Part shown: positions 7,824-17,336 of the stretch, piece by piece
Layout of the letters: every line of letters starts with the position of its first letter
Numbering within the stretch: the stretch's first letter is position 1
Origin: Halomonas sp. I5-271120
GTDB lineage: Bacteria; Pseudomonadota; Gammaproteobacteria; Pseudomonadales; Halomonadaceae
NCBI RefSeq assembly: GCF_030553075.1
Contig: NZ_CP130701.1
Coordinates: 186,001-250,000, forward strand
DNA: 64,000 nt
Direction of reading: 5' to 3'
Position numbers and translations under genes: made by a program
Notes under the pieces: model-generated
The model's database searches: none
Seen by the model: only the letters and a program-made list of their open reading frames with translations
Told to the model about the DNA's origin: nothing

Positions 7824-9773
7824 TCAGGCCTCGCCGGCGGCCATCGCCTCGAGCTCCATCCAGCGCTCCATGGCCTCATCGAGCTCGCCCTGCTTGGCGG
7901 AGAGCGCCTCCAGAGTGGCGGTGACGTCCGCTGCTTCCTGCTGATAGAAACTCGGGTCCCCGGTCTTGGCCTCGAAGTCGGCAACCTCACTTTCCAGGCG
8001 CTCGATCAGCGCCGGCAGTTGATCCAGCTCCCGCTGCAGCTTGTAGGAAAGCTTGACCCGTTTCTTTTCCGCCGCCGCGTCCATGGCGGCCGGCTCTGGC
8101 TCGCCACGAGACGCCTTGGCTTCGCTGGGCGACTCCGTCTTGGCCTGCCCTGCCGCCTGGGCGGCGTTGAAGTCCCAGGGGGCCGGCGGCAGCTTGCCGC
8201 CCTGGCGTATCCAGTCGCTGTAGCCGCCGACATACTCGCGCACGATGCCGTCGCCTTCGAAGGCCAGCACCCCGGTCACCACGTTGTCCATGAAGGACCG
8301 GTCGTGAGACACCAGCAACAGGGTGCCGTCGAAGTCGAGCAGCAGCTCTTCAAGGAGCTCCAGGGTTTCGACGTCAAGGTCGTTGGTCGGCTCATCGAGT
8401 ACCAGTACGTTGGCGGGCTGGGTGAACAGCTTGGCCAGCAGTAGGCGGTTCGACTCGCCGCCGGAGAGCGCCTTGACCGGCTGGCGGGCGCGCTCCGGAG
8501 TGAACAGGAAGTCCTGCAGATAGCTGATCACGTGGCGGTCCTTGCCCCCCACGGTCACCCGGTCGCTGCCCTGGGCCACGTTGTCGTAGACGGTCTTCTC
8601 CGGTTCGAGACCGGCCCTCAACTGGTCGAAGTAAGCCACCTGCATCTTGGTGCCCAGCTTGACCTTGCCTTCCTGGGGCTCGAGCTCGCCGAGCAGGATC
8701 TTCAGCAGGGTGGTTTTGCCGGCGCCGTTGCGGCCGATCAGGCCGATTCGGTCACCACGCTGAATATCGAGGCTCAGGTCGCGGATCACATAATCGCTGC
8801 CGAAGGACTGGCTGACATGCTTGAGCTCCACCACCTGCTTGCCGCTGCGCTCGCCGGTGTCAACCGACAGGTTGGCATTGCCCTGGCGTTCGCGGCGCTG
8901 GCCGCGTTCGCGACGCATCTGCTCCAAGGCACGCACGCGGCCTTCGTTACGGGTCCGGCGAGCCTTGATGCCCTGCCGGATCCAGGACTCCTCCTGGGCG
9001 AGCTTCTTGTCGAATTCGGCGTTCTCGCGCGCCTCGATTTCCAGCTCGTGAGTCTTCTGTTCCTGATACTTGGCGTAGTCGCCGGGATAGCGGCCCAGGC
9101 GACCGCGATCCAGTTCCAGAATGGCGGTGGCAAGGCGCGACAGAAAGGTACGGTCGTGGGTGATGAACAACACGGCGCCATTGAAGGCGGCGAGCTGGTC
9201 TTCGAGCCAGCCGATGGTATCCAGGTCCAGATGGTTGGTGGGCTCGTCGAGCAGCAGCAGGTCAGGCTCGGCGACCAGCGCCCTGGCCAGGGCCACACGC
9301 CGCCGCCAACCGCCGGACAGTGCATCCATGGCGTCGTCGGCGGGCAGGCCGAGTCGTGTCAGCACCGTGTCGATACGCTGATGGAAGGACCAGCCGTCGA
9401 TGGCCTCGAGCTGGGTCTGCAGGCGCTCCATGCGCGCCATGTCAGGGTCCGGGTCCTGAATCAGATGATGATACTCGGCGAGCAGCGAACCGGCTTCGGG
9501 CAGCCCCTGGGCGACGACATCGAAGATGGTCTCGCCGGAGGCCTCGGGCAAGTCCTGCTCGAGCACGCCGATCTTGAGCCCGGGGGCTCTCCACAGGCTA
9601 CCGCCATCGGCCTGGATCTCCCCCGACACCAGCTTGAGCAGGGTCGACTTGCCGGTACCATTGCGGCCCACCAGCGCCAGGCGCTCGCCGCGCTCCAGCA
9701 CCAGGTCGGCCCCATTGAGCAGCACCTGAGGGCCATAGGCCAGTTGCAGCTGTTCCAGACGTAGCAGGGTCAC
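7824..9773 (-). CDS. uup: ABC-F family ATPase Uup
   Basis: Soluble ATPase with two ABC cassettes and no membrane domain; ABC-F proteins act on ribosomes, and Uup also affects transposon excision (family knowledge). The first cassette has GRNGTGKST, LSGGWRRRVALARAL and LLLLDEPTNHLDL. The second has GRNGAGKTT, LSGGESNRLLLAKLF and VLVLDEPTNDLDV. A charged linker between them (residues ~235-305) and a C-terminal coiled-coil domain (about residues 560-645) are the Uup hallmarks. Length is 649 residues. The start is GTG at 9773, which begins directly with the conserved MTLLRLEQLQLAYG. It diverges from tatD. Confidence 0.93.
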   Translation of the reverse strand: MTLLRLEQLQLAYGPQVLLNGADLVLERGERLALVGRNGTGKSTLLKLVSGEIQADGGSLWRAPGLKIGVLEQDLPEASGETIFDVVAQGLPEAGSLLAEYHHLIQDPDPDMARMERLQTQLEAIDGWSFHQRIDTVLTRLGLPADDAMDALSGGWRRRVALARALVAEPDLLLLDEPTNHLDLDTIGWLEDQLAAFNGAVLFITHDRTFLSRLATAILELDRGRLGRYPGDYAKYQEQKTHELEIEARENAEFDKKLAQEESWIRQGIKARRTRNEGRVRALEQMRRERGQRRERQGNANLSVDTGERSGKQVVELKHVSQSFGSDYVIRDLSLDIQRGDRIGLIGRNGAGKTTLLKILLGELEPQEGKVKLGTKMQVAYFDQLRAGLEPEKTVYDNVAQGSDRVTVGGKDRHVISYLQDFLFTPERARQPVKALSGGESNRLLLAKLFTQPANVLVLDEPTNDLDVETLELLEELLLDFDGTLLLVSHDRSFMDNVVTGVLAFEGDGIVREYVGGYSDWIRQGGKLPPAPWDFNAAQAAGQAKTESPSEAKASRGEPEPAAMDAAAEKKRVKLSYKLQRELDQLPALIERLESEVADFEAKTGDPSFYQQEAADVTATLEALSAKQGELDEAMERWMELEAMAAGEA

Positions 9774-9969
9774 GCGTTTACCTCTTGGTGTTCAGCATTA
9801 GGCGCGCCACGCAGGCACGCGCAAGTGCGCCTAGTGTAACGCGGACGATGCCTCGCCGTCGGCCCTTGTCGAGCCTTAGCGGCCACCGTCGTGGCCACAA
9901 CGGTCGCGCGTGACCCTGCTGCTGCCGGGCGGGTACAATACTTGGCCATTTTTCGAAAGGAAATGCACC

Positions 9970-10833
9970 TTGGCCGAACCAACCGCCACCTTCGACGATG
10001 TACTGCCCGAGGCGCTGCGCTTTCGCTCCCCGGCCCCGCTGGTGGACATCGGCGCCAACCTCACCCACGAGAGCTTCGGTCGCGACCTCGAGGCGGTGAT
10101 TCATCGCGCACGTGCCGCCCATGTCGACACCCTGATTCTTACCGGCACCGACCGCGAGCATGCCGAACAGGCAGTAGCGATGGCCCGTCAACATCCGGGG
10201 CTTTACGCCACCGCCGGCGTGCACCCCCATGATGCCAGCGGCTGGAACCCGGAGCTTGCTCGCGCCATGGCAGCGCTTCACCGAGAGCCTGAGGTGGTCG
10301 CCGTCGGCGAGTGTGGGCTCGACTTCAACCGCAATTTCTCCACGCCCACCGAGCAGGAGCGCGCCTTCGAGGCACAGCTGGGGCTTGCCGCCGAGTCCGG
10401 CCTGCCCGTCTTTATCCACGAGCGCGATGCGGGTCGGCGCATGCTGGAGATACTGCACGCCTGGCGCGATGACGTGAGCCAGGCAGTGGTGCACTGCTTC
10501 ACCGGCGAGCGCGAAACGCTGTATGGCTATCGCGACCTGGACCTGCACATCGGCCTCACCGGCTGGCTTTGCGACGAGCGCCGCGGCCATCATCTGCGCG
10601 ATCTGGTCAGCGAGATCCCCCTCGACCGGCTAATGGTCGAGACCGACTGCCCCTATCTCTTGCCGCGCAACCTGCCGGCCAAGCTCAAGGGGCGTCGACA
10701 CGAACCGGCCCTCTTGCCATGGATCGTGCGCGAGATCGCCCACTGGCGCGACCTCGACGAACAGGCACTGGCCGAGGCGACAACCGCCACGGCGCGCGCT
10801 TTCTTCCGCTTGCCTGACGGCACGGCCGACTGA
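9970..10833 (+). CDS. tatD: TatD-family metal-dependent DNase
   Basis: TIM-barrel hydrolase with 3'-5' DNA exonuclease activity (family knowledge). The order of motifs matches E. coli TatD: VDIGANLTHESF, TAGVHPHDA, VAVGECGLDFNRNFS, FIHERDA, VVHCFTGE, GLTGWLCDERRG and VETDCPYLLPRNL, giving the metal-binding His, Glu and Asp set. The start is taken as TTG 9970, which has GAAAGGA about nine bases before it; an in-frame GTG at 9910 extends into sequence with no TatD similarity. The encoded 287 residues exceed E. coli TatD by an N-terminal stretch of about 25 residues. Confidence 0.9.
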   Translation: MAEPTATFDDVLPEALRFRSPAPLVDIGANLTHESFGRDLEAVIHRARAAHVDTLILTGTDREHAEQAVAMARQHPGLYATAGVHPHDASGWNPELARAMAALHREPEVVAVGECGLDFNRNFSTPTEQERAFEAQLGLAAESGLPVFIHERDAGRRMLEILHAWRDDVSQAVVHCFTGERETLYGYRDLDLHIGLTGWLCDERRGHHLRDLVSEIPLDRLMVETDCPYLLPRNLPAKLKGRRHEPALLPWIVREIAHWRDLDEQALAEATTATARAFFRLPDGTAD

Positions 10834-10886
10834 CGCCAACGACACATACTGACTGCAGACACCACCTTCAGAAGAGGATTCCTGAC

Positions 10887-11417
10887 ATGGCCGATGTTCC
10901 CGGCTTCATTGCCGTTGAGACCGGTGAAGAAGGCGGCTTGCCGCTGGCGATCGCCTGGTCGCTGAACGATGGGCGCATCAAGCACACCCTGATCCAGCCC
11001 GATACTGACTGGCTGGACGATGACATGGTCGCGCTGGGCGACTACAGCCAGGAAGAGCTGGAAAGCCTGGGCATCAGCCCGCTGGACGTGATCCGGGAGC
11101 TCGAGACCGATCACTTCAACGCCACCCTGTATACGGCTGGCGTCAGCGATGACGAGGCGGCGCTATCGCGGCTGTTCGAGACGTTCGGCCTCGACCCCTT
11201 CGTCGAGATGGCCCCCGCCGAGTCGCTCTATCCGGACCTGGACGCTGGCGAATGGTCACGGGAGCGCGGCATGCTGTTTGCCGAACAGGGCCTGGAGCCC
11301 ATGCGCCCGGAACAGGAAGTCGAAGTCATGCTGATGCTGCATCGCCGGCTTGTACTCGGTGAGGACACCGAATTCGGCCATGACGGCAGTCACGACATCG
11401 ACCTAGAAGAAGATTAA
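10887..11417 (+). CDS. Hypothetical protein, possibly a degenerate RNase H-fold exonuclease
   Basis: 176 residues, acidic, with no signal or membrane segment. I do not recognise a named family. The arrangement resembles DEDD exonucleases: an N-terminal strand FIAVETGEEGGLPLAIAWSL where FxDxETxG would stand, a middle QEELESLGISPLDVIRELE, and YTAGVSDDEAALSRLFETFG followed by a C-terminal helix. The first expected Asp is Val, so a catalytically altered or purely structural relative is possible. It follows tatD, another nuclease gene, by 53 bases and may be co-transcribed. Functional assignment is weak inference. Confidence 0.6.
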   Translation: MADVPGFIAVETGEEGGLPLAIAWSLNDGRIKHTLIQPDTDWLDDDMVALGDYSQEELESLGISPLDVIRELETDHFNATLYTAGVSDDEAALSRLFETFGLDPFVEMAPAESLYPDLDAGEWSRERGMLFAEQGLEPMRPEQEVEVMLMLHRRLVLGEDTEFGHDGSHDIDLEED

Positions 11418-11428
11418 GGCAAGCGTAA

Positions 11429-11449
11429 GTCGGCAAAGCACACGCCGAC
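11429..11449. terminator. Small hairpin between convergent genes
   Basis: GTCGGC and GCCGAC form a 6-bp stem with a 9-base loop in the 53-base gap between two convergent genes. There is no T-tract. Confidence 0.35.
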
Positions 11450-11470
11450 CGCAATGTTAGGCCAACACTG

Positions 11471-12037
11471 CTAGGCCGGGACGGGCGCACAGGGCGCCGC
11501 GAGCCTACGCCGCCCAAGACTGACCGCCGCCGAGAGCGGCTGCCCTTCCCGGTAGAAAGCCTGCAGGGCGTCACGAAAAGCCTGGGCGCGCTCGGGCAGG
11601 CCATCGGCCTCGACCCGAGCCGCACGGGCTTCTACCCGAGCGCGAAACCCTTCCCGATCGACCTCCACCTCGCCCAGATTATCGACGCTGACATTGAAGG
11701 GCAGCCCACAGGCTCTGGAGAACAATAGCTCCAAGGACTGGGGGGCGACCTCCACGGCCTCGAAGGATGCCTGCTGTTCAGCATCCCGACCGTCGGGCAG
11801 GTACCAGTAACCGTAATCCTCGAGCGTGCGACGTCGCGCCCCGGCGATGCACCAGTGACTGACTTCGTGCAGCACGCTTGCAAAGAACCCGCGCGCGAAG
11901 ATCACGCGATGATGATCGCAGTCGGCATCCGCAGGCAGGTAGAGCGGCTCGTCACCGCCCCGCACCAGGCGGGTCTGATAGGTGGAGTGAAACAGGCCAT
12001 CGAACAGGGCGATGACGTCCTCGAGACGATGGGTCAC
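11471..12037 (-). CDS. epmC: Elongation factor P hydroxylase EpmC (YfcM)
   Basis: Iron-dependent enzyme that hydroxylates the beta-lysyl-lysine of elongation factor P, the last step of that modification (family knowledge). The protein (188 residues) shows the family core ASVLHEVSHWCIAG with the HExxHxC-like iron site, then DYGYWYLPDGRDAEQQ and FEAVEVAPQSLELLF. The start is GTG 12037 behind CCGGAG. EpmA, EpmB and EF-P are not in this window. The neighbour upstream is a divergent MATE pump. Confidence 0.9.
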   Translation of the reverse strand: MTHRLEDVIALFDGLFHSTYQTRLVRGGDEPLYLPADADCDHHRVIFARGFFASVLHEVSHWCIAGARRRTLEDYGYWYLPDGRDAEQQASFEAVEVAPQSLELLFSRACGLPFNVSVDNLGEVEVDREGFRARVEARAARVEADGLPERAQAFRDALQAFYREGQPLSAAVSLGRRRLAAPCAPVPA

Positions 12038-12174
12038 GGCATCTCCGGGTAGCGAAATGACGGGACGGAGTATAAGGGCATCGCAGCCAAGCGAAAACCA
12101 TCTCCGCTTGCTAGACTACGGCTCCGGTCTGCCCCTGGAAGGGCCAGCCTTGCCGCGTTCGAAAGGAGTCTTCG

Positions 12175-13623
12175 TTGTCGTCGTCATCCCTCTCCCCGCT
12201 GTCCCAGTGGTACAAGCAGACTCGCCTGTTGATGGGCCTGGCCTTGCCGATCTGTGGCGCCCAGCTCGCTCAGGCCGGCATGAGCACCGTCGATGTGATC
12301 ATGACCGGTCGGCTCAGTGCGACCGACCTGGCCGCCGTGTCGGTGGGCTCGAGTCTGTGGCTGCCGCTGATGCTGTTCATGGCCGGCACGCTGATGGGAC
12401 TGACGCCGATCGTCGCCCAGCTGCTCGGCGCCGAACGCACGGTGACGATCCGCTCCCGCGTCCATCAGGCGCTGTGGGTCGCCCTGGTAATGGGGGTGAT
12501 TGTCGCTGTGCTGCTGCATCAGGCGGTGATGCCTATCTTCACTTGGATGAGTGTTCCTCCTGCTGTCGCCGAGCGCTCGTCGGCCTACCTGGCCGCCGTG
12601 GCCTTCGGCATGCCCGGCTCGGCGCTTTTCATGGCACTGCGGGCCTTTTCCGATGGCATGAACCATACTCGCCCGGCGCTCTGGATCAGCCTCTTAGGCC
12701 TCGCCGTGAACATCCCCTTCAACTATCTGCTGATCCATGGCGGCCCAGGCCTGGTCGGGCTGTTCGGTGAGCAACTGCCAGCGACCATCAAGGCACTGCC
12801 GGCGCTGGGTGCCCTCGGGTGCGGCATCGCCACGGCGATCTCGATGTGGGCCATGGCGCTGGCCATGCTGCTTTATACCCGCCAGAGCCGCGCCTATGGC
12901 TCGGTCGCCCTGTGGCAGTCGCTCACCAGACCGCACATCGAGCAAATCCGTGAACTGCTGGTCGTCGGCGTACCGATCGGCGTATCGATTTTCGTCGAGG
13001 TCACGCTCTTCACCCTGATCGCGCTGTTCATCGCCAGTCTTGGCGAGGTGGTCGTCTCGGCTCACCAGGTAGCCCTCAACGTCACCTCGCTGCTGTTCAT
13101 GCTGCCGCTGTCGCTGGGCATGGCATTGACGGTGCGGGTCGGTAACACCCTGGGGACCGGCAACCTGGCCACGGCCCGCTTCGTGGCCTGGCACGGCATC
13201 GCCCTGAGCCTTGTGATCGCGCTGTTTAACAATCTGATTCTGTGGTTCGCCGCAGAACCCGTGCTGGCCCTGTACACTCATAACACCGAGGTGCAGCAGG
13301 TCGCCCTGTCGCTGATCGGCCTGGCGATGCTCTATCAGATTTCCGACTCTCTGCAGGTCAACATGGCCGGCGCGCTGCGCGGCTACAAGGACACCCGGAT
13401 CATCATGATCATCACGCTGATCGCCTATTGGCTGGTCGGATTGGGCGGGGGCCATATGCTCGGTATTGGTGCCCTGCCCGGCCTTGCGGCCCCGCTCGGC
13501 GTTCATGGCTACTGGATTGGCCTGGTGGCCGGCCTGACGGTCGCGGCGGTGCTACTGGGCATCAGACTCCATACCATCAGCAAGGCGGTGAGCAATGGAG
13601 AACGCACGATTCAGACCAGCTAG
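12175..13623 (+). CDS. norM: MATE family multidrug efflux pump (NorM-like)
   Basis: Twelve-helix cation-coupled exporter of cationic drugs (family knowledge). The 482-residue protein has the duplicated MATE layout: AQAGMSTVDVIMTGRLSATD in helix 1-2, ALRAFSDGMNHTRPAL in the first half and ALTVRVGNTLGTG in the second. The start codon is TTG 12175, preceded by AAGGAG at six bases. A regulator is not adjacent. Its 3' end overlaps the next gene by 29 bases, so the two are probably expressed together. Confidence 0.9.
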   Translation: MSSSSLSPLSQWYKQTRLLMGLALPICGAQLAQAGMSTVDVIMTGRLSATDLAAVSVGSSLWLPLMLFMAGTLMGLTPIVAQLLGAERTVTIRSRVHQALWVALVMGVIVAVLLHQAVMPIFTWMSVPPAVAERSSAYLAAVAFGMPGSALFMALRAFSDGMNHTRPALWISLLGLAVNIPFNYLLIHGGPGLVGLFGEQLPATIKALPALGALGCGIATAISMWAMALAMLLYTRQSRAYGSVALWQSLTRPHIEQIRELLVVGVPIGVSIFVEVTLFTLIALFIASLGEVVVSAHQVALNVTSLLFMLPLSLGMALTVRVGNTLGTGNLATARFVAWHGIALSLVIALFNNLILWFAAEPVLALYTHNTEVQQVALSLIGLAMLYQISDSLQVNMAGALRGYKDTRIIMIITLIAYWLVGLGGGHMLGIGALPGLAAPLGVHGYWIGLVAGLTVAAVLLGIRLHTISKAVSNGERTIQTS

Positions 13624-14701
13624 TAGCCGTGAGCCCAACCGAGGATCATGGCTCGCTACCAGGCGCCTGATGCGGCTCGGACTGATCATGGCTGTCACCC
13701 TGACGCTCACCGGCTGCGAACGCGGCACTGAGGTCAATGCGCTGTTCACGGACTATCAGCAGCGCCTGGCAGCCGCCCTGGAGGTCGATCCACCGGCCTC
13801 GGCCTCGCCCGCCAATATCGCGGCCTTTCCCGAAGACGACGCCCGACTGTTCGATATCCCCGACATCCGCGAGGGTATGCTCGATATCTACGCCCTTCGC
13901 GAGTGCCAGATCGCCGCACTGGTCGCCAATCGCAACAACCAGCTCGGCAAGGTGGCGGCACCCAGCCAGCACTGGCTGTATGAGCTCAAGCTTTGGCGGC
14001 GACTTGAGGCCTGTCGTCATTCGGCGGTGGCCAAGCGGCTGGACGAAGAGGACAGGCAGCGCCTGGAACGCCTGGCGCGCACCAAGGCCGAACAGATGCC
14101 GATGGCCAGTTGGAACGCCCTATTCGGGTCTGAAGAGTGGACCGGTAGCTTCTCTCGGGCCAGTGGTCCACTCCCGCCCGATGCGCTGACGCGTCCTGAT
14201 GATGCACTGGCGGCCCTGGCCTACCTGCGTACCATGACCGCCCGGCAGTTGGACCCTGACTGGCAACCGGACTCCTCTACCCTCGAGCAGCACCTCAAGG
14301 CACTGCGTGAAGAGCCCCTGAGCGCCCAGGTATTGCGTAGCCTCCAGCTGGCCACCCTGCGTCTGGAGGAAGCCAACCGATTATTCGACGCCGCTGACAC
14401 CGAGTCCTCTTGCCCCCTGGCAGACGCCGGACGCTTGCCTGCGCTGCGCACCCAAGTGGATGACGAACTGCGCCCCTATCTCGAGGGCCTGACGCGGCTG
14501 GCCGGCAGTTGGCTCGGCGCCGTGGAGACTCTGCTCAACGTTCAGCAGGTCTCCCGCGAGGCAATCGATGACTACCGCCACAACTGGCTGTCACTGGACA
14601 ATCCTGAGGCCCCCTGGCAACGCTTTCTCAACGCCCGGGAGGCCCATCGCCAGCACTGGCAACGACTCATGCGGCGCTGCAGCACCGACGAAGAGCCTTA
14701 A
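13595..14701 (+). CDS. DUF3080 family lipoprotein
   Basis: Predicted lipoprotein of unknown function. A lipobox LTLTGC ends a short signal peptide; the mature part carries the DUF3080 pattern (REGMLDIYALRECQIAALV, then NRNNQLGKVAAPSQHWLYEL, then LERLARTKAEQMPMASWNAL). ATG 13595 lies inside the 3' end of norM and gives a 37-residue, Arg-rich segment before the Cys. ATG 13670 would give a minimal 13-residue signal peptide but has a poorer ribosome site. The family name is from pattern recognition. Confidence 0.75.
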   Translation: MENARFRPASSREPNRGSWLATRRLMRLGLIMAVTLTLTGCERGTEVNALFTDYQQRLAAALEVDPPASASPANIAAFPEDDARLFDIPDIREGMLDIYALRECQIAALVANRNNQLGKVAAPSQHWLYELKLWRRLEACRHSAVAKRLDEEDRQRLERLARTKAEQMPMASWNALFGSEEWTGSFSRASGPLPPDALTRPDDALAALAYLRTMTARQLDPDWQPDSSTLEQHLKALREEPLSAQVLRSLQLATLRLEEANRLFDAADTESSCPLADAGRLPALRTQVDDELRPYLEGLTRLAGSWLGAVETLLNVQQVSREAIDDYRHNWLSLDNPEAPWQRFLNAREAHRQHWQRLMRRCSTDEEP

Positions 14702-14788
14702 GGAAGGCTTAACTTTCATACACTGACTGTGCTAATAGTGAATCTAGGCTAGTCAAATGCCGTGATGACGCGCTTAAGGAGGGTTGTG

Positions 14789-15478
14789 ATGGGAATTCCG
14801 ATGTCCCGCCCCGCTCAGGTCATCGACCTGGACACCATGCGAAAGCGGCAACGCGCCAAGAAACGGCTAGTCCGGTTGTCCCCGGAACTGGATGGGCTGG
14901 AAATGCTCTATCATCTGGCCTCTGACCCGGAAACGCTCTATGGCATGCCATTGCTTGCCTGGGGCATGCGTGAGGATGGAGAAGTCGTCGGCCTGGTGCC
15001 CTGGATGGAGGCACTGACGCCTTGTCATCAGCTGGATGACCCACAGTTTGGTCACTTCGTCGGCTACCGAGACCCGGAAACCGATGAGGTCTTCCACAGT
15101 GCTCCCGACCACAAGGTCTTCGAGCTAGAGCATGCCGCCGCCTACTTCGACTACGAGGAAACCTTCGAGTCGACCTTGATCCAGCAGCTGCCAGACATTC
15201 TCGGCACCCATGCCCTGTGCATGGATAGTGAGGATGAGCCCTGGCAGCTCAAACAGGTCTTCGGCTGGCGGCTCTACAACAATGGCGAAATCGAGGCCCT
15301 GCTGGTCGACGAAGACCTCATTGAGTCAACGCCGGTGGTGTCCGGTGACGCCTGCCTGTACCCCGGCCACAGCCGACATCAGGTGGTGTACTTCTTTCAG
15401 CGAGTGATAGCCAACCGGATCAAGCAGGAGGACCCGGCGACTCTCGAGGCCCTGGCCCTGATGATCAGCAACGAATAA
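14789..15478 (+). CDS. Conserved hypothetical protein
   Basis: I do not recognise a named domain. The 229-residue acidic protein has no signal or membrane segment. It starts with a basic segment (MRKRQRAKKRLVRL) and has aromatic, acidic motifs such as FVGYRDPETDEVFHSAPDHK, AAYFDYEETFE and VFGWRLYNNGEIEALL. ATG 14789 sits six bases behind TAAGGAGGG, one of the best ribosome sites in the window. It converges on tusA. Confidence 0.7.
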   Translation: MGIPMSRPAQVIDLDTMRKRQRAKKRLVRLSPELDGLEMLYHLASDPETLYGMPLLAWGMREDGEVVGLVPWMEALTPCHQLDDPQFGHFVGYRDPETDEVFHSAPDHKVFELEHAAAYFDYEETFESTLIQQLPDILGTHALCMDSEDEPWQLKQVFGWRLYNNGEIEALLVDEDLIESTPVVSGDACLYPGHSRHQVVYFFQRVIANRIKQEDPATLEALALMISNE

Positions 15479-15499
15479 GGCGGCACCTGCTCGAGGACG

Positions 15500-15751
15500 T
15501 CAGCCGAGGCGAATCAGATACAGGTAGGTCTCTTCGCCCTCATGCTGGTAGATCAGCTCGTGGCCCAGAAAGCTGCAGAACTTCGGGATATCGCGGGTCG
15601 TCGCTGGATCGGTAGCGACCACCTTGAGAATCTCGCCCTGCGTCATGTCCCGCACCTTGTTGTGCATCAACATGATCGGCTCGGGACAGTAAAGGCCACA
15701 GGTATCCAGTTCGGCATCGTGATCTGGCAGGTCATCAGCGTAATCGGCCAT
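15500..15751 (-). CDS. tusA: Sulfurtransferase TusA
   Basis: Small sulfur carrier that takes persulfide from IscS and passes it to the TusBCD/TusE relay for 2-thiouridine in tRNA, and also to other sulfur pathways (family knowledge). The 83-residue protein shows [20 protein letters not shown] with the active Cys in the CPxP motif, then [21 protein letters not shown]. The start ATG 15751 is behind GAGAAG. It is separated from rlmM, a frequent neighbour of tusA in gammaproteobacteria, by a small antibiotic-monooxygenase-type gene on the other strand. Confidence 0.92.
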   Translation of the reverse strand: MADYADDLPDHDAELDTCGLYCPEPIMLMHNKVRDMTQGEILKVVATDPATTRDIPKFCSFLGHELIYQHEGEETYLYLIRLG

Positions 15752-15838
15752 CGGCTTCTCGATTGGGTTGCGGGTAAAGGACTATTTGCGGTTCAGGAGT
15801 AAGTCACGTGTGACGATTGCGGGCGATGGAGCAGCACC

Positions 15839-16123
15839 ATGATAAAAGTACTCATCAGGCGGCGCATCATGCCCGGGCTCGAGGAAGAGTACGACCAAGC
15901 GGCGCGCAGCGCCATGAGAGCCTCAATCAATGCCAGCGGCTTCATTGCCGGTGAGAGCCTGTGCGAGCGCCACCACCCTGACCGACGCCTGCTGATTACC
16001 CAGTGGCGAGATCTGGCCGCCTGGAAGACATGGCAACAGGGGCCAGAGCGGGAGCGCGTCATGCAGCACGTCCTGCCGCTGCTGGTCGAGGATGAAGAAA
16101 TCAATCTTTACGAGCACTGCTGA
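15839..16123 (+). CDS. ABM (antibiotic biosynthesis monooxygenase) fold protein
   Basis: A 94-residue ferredoxin-like protein with the ABM pattern: an IKVLIRRRIMPGLEEEYD strand and helix, GFIAGESLCERHHPDRRLLI in the middle, and QWRDLAAWKTWQQGPERE at the end, where Trp and Trp-x-x-Trp residues are typical. Members include quinol monooxygenases, heme-degrading enzymes and proteins of unknown role. Substrate is unknown. GGAG precedes ATG 15839. Confidence 0.8.
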   Translation: MIKVLIRRRIMPGLEEEYDQAARSAMRASINASGFIAGESLCERHHPDRRLLITQWRDLAAWKTWQQGPERERVMQHVLPLLVEDEEINLYEHC

Positions 16124-16268
16124 TAACGTCCGGACCACAGTGCCCTTTCGGGCCATGGCCTGAATGAAGCCACCTGCTATCCCGAGTCTTGAGGTTAGCC
16201 GCTCACCGTCACCTTGATGCTAAACGTACTGGCCTGATCAGTGCCGAGACTGGCCGTGGTTGAGCTGA

Positions 16269-17336
16269 CTAGTGCTCCAACCGCACATGGACCGTGACTT
16301 CTTCACGGTCATGGTACAGGTGGTGACAGCGAATCTCGGCGGCGACGCCCGCTCGCTTGAGCTGATCATCCAAGCGAGCCAGACACCGCGCGACCTCAGC
16401 CCACCGCTGCTTCATCGGCAGCTTGAGATTGAAGACTGCCTCGCGACACCAGCGCTTGACCAACCACCGCTCCACCATTTCCACGACGCGAATCGGCTTG
16501 TCGACGATGTCGCAGACCAACCAGTCGAGGCGATTGGGCGGCGTCCAGGTAAAGCCGTCTTCGCGCAGGTGATCGACCTGGCCGGTGGCCATCAGCCCCT
16601 TGTCCATGGGACCGTTATCGATCGCATAAACATACATGCCCTGATGCACCAGCTGCCAGGTCCAGCCACCGGGCGCCGCGCCCAGATCGGCGGCCTGCAT
16701 GCCCTCGCCCAGGCGCATCTCCCACTCATCACGCGGGACGAAGACGTGCCAGGCTTCTTCGAGCTTGAGGGTCGAGCGACTCGGTGCATTTCTGGGGAAG
16801 CGTAGACGCAGGATCCCGCCCAGCCGCTCACTGCGATTACCCGGAAAGCTCATGCCGAGCTGCACAGAGTCACCGGCCGTCCAGTAGAGATGCAGCCGCC
16901 GACCGCCGGCCTTGCGCCGCAGGGCTCCGCGTTTCTTCAGGATGGACTCGAGGGGACGTGTCAGCGCCTTGATCAATCCACTCAAGGCCTTGCCGTCATT
17001 GGTGTCAGGCGTTTCCTGCCAAAGGCTCTCGAAGCTCCAGCCACTGGCCACCACCTGCTCAATGATCGGTGTCAGGCGGTCATCCCGAGAAAGACCTTCA
17101 AGCGCAGGAAGAGCCACCAGGCTCTGACGGGCAAACACCAGGGACGCCAGCGGCAAGTCACGGTGCAGGGCATTGGCCGGCTCGTCACCGGTAAGCATGA
17201 AGCTCACGAAGCCGCTGTTCGGCGTCGCCTGGGGGTAACCTGACCACCCGAGCTGAGCGGCCTTGTCGGTAACTTCGGCGCTGAGATCGTTCTCAAAGCC
17301 CGGGCGGCAATAGAGCAGCAACTGCTGGGGAATCAT
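16269..17336 (-). CDS. rlmM: 23S rRNA C2498 2'-O-ribose methyltransferase RlmM
   Basis: SAM-dependent methyltransferase for the peptidyl-transferase centre of 23S rRNA (family knowledge). 355 residues. The N-terminal half is a THUMP-like RNA-binding region. The catalytic half has the SAM site DLGAAPGGWTWQLV, the acidic strand LDWLVCDIVDKP and NLKLPMKQRW carrying the K of the KDKE tetrad. ATG 17336 has CAGGAGAGG upstream. It lies just beyond the IS66 element, reading in the same direction. Confidence 0.93.
   Translation of the reverse strand: MIPQQLLLYCRPGFENDLSAEVTDKAAQLGWSGYPQATPNSGFVSFMLTGDEPANALHRDLPLASLVFARQSLVALPALEGLSRDDRLTPIIEQVVASGWSFESLWQETPDTNDGKALSGLIKALTRPLESILKKRGALRRKAGGRRLHLYWTAGDSVQLGMSFPGNRSERLGGILRLRFPRNAPSRSTLKLEEAWHVFVPRDEWEMRLGEGMQAADLGAAPGGWTWQLVHQGMYVYAIDNGPMDKGLMATGQVDHLREDGFTWTPPNRLDWLVCDIVDKPIRVVEMVERWLVKRWCREAVFNLKLPMKQRWAEVARCLARLDDQLKRAGVAAEIRCHHLYHDREEVTVHVRLEH

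Noticed and set aside
8532..9764. Long open frame (410 codons) antisense to uup
   Set aside because: It mirrors uup codon by codon in a GC-rich gene, lacks a ribosome site and shows no recognisable domain.
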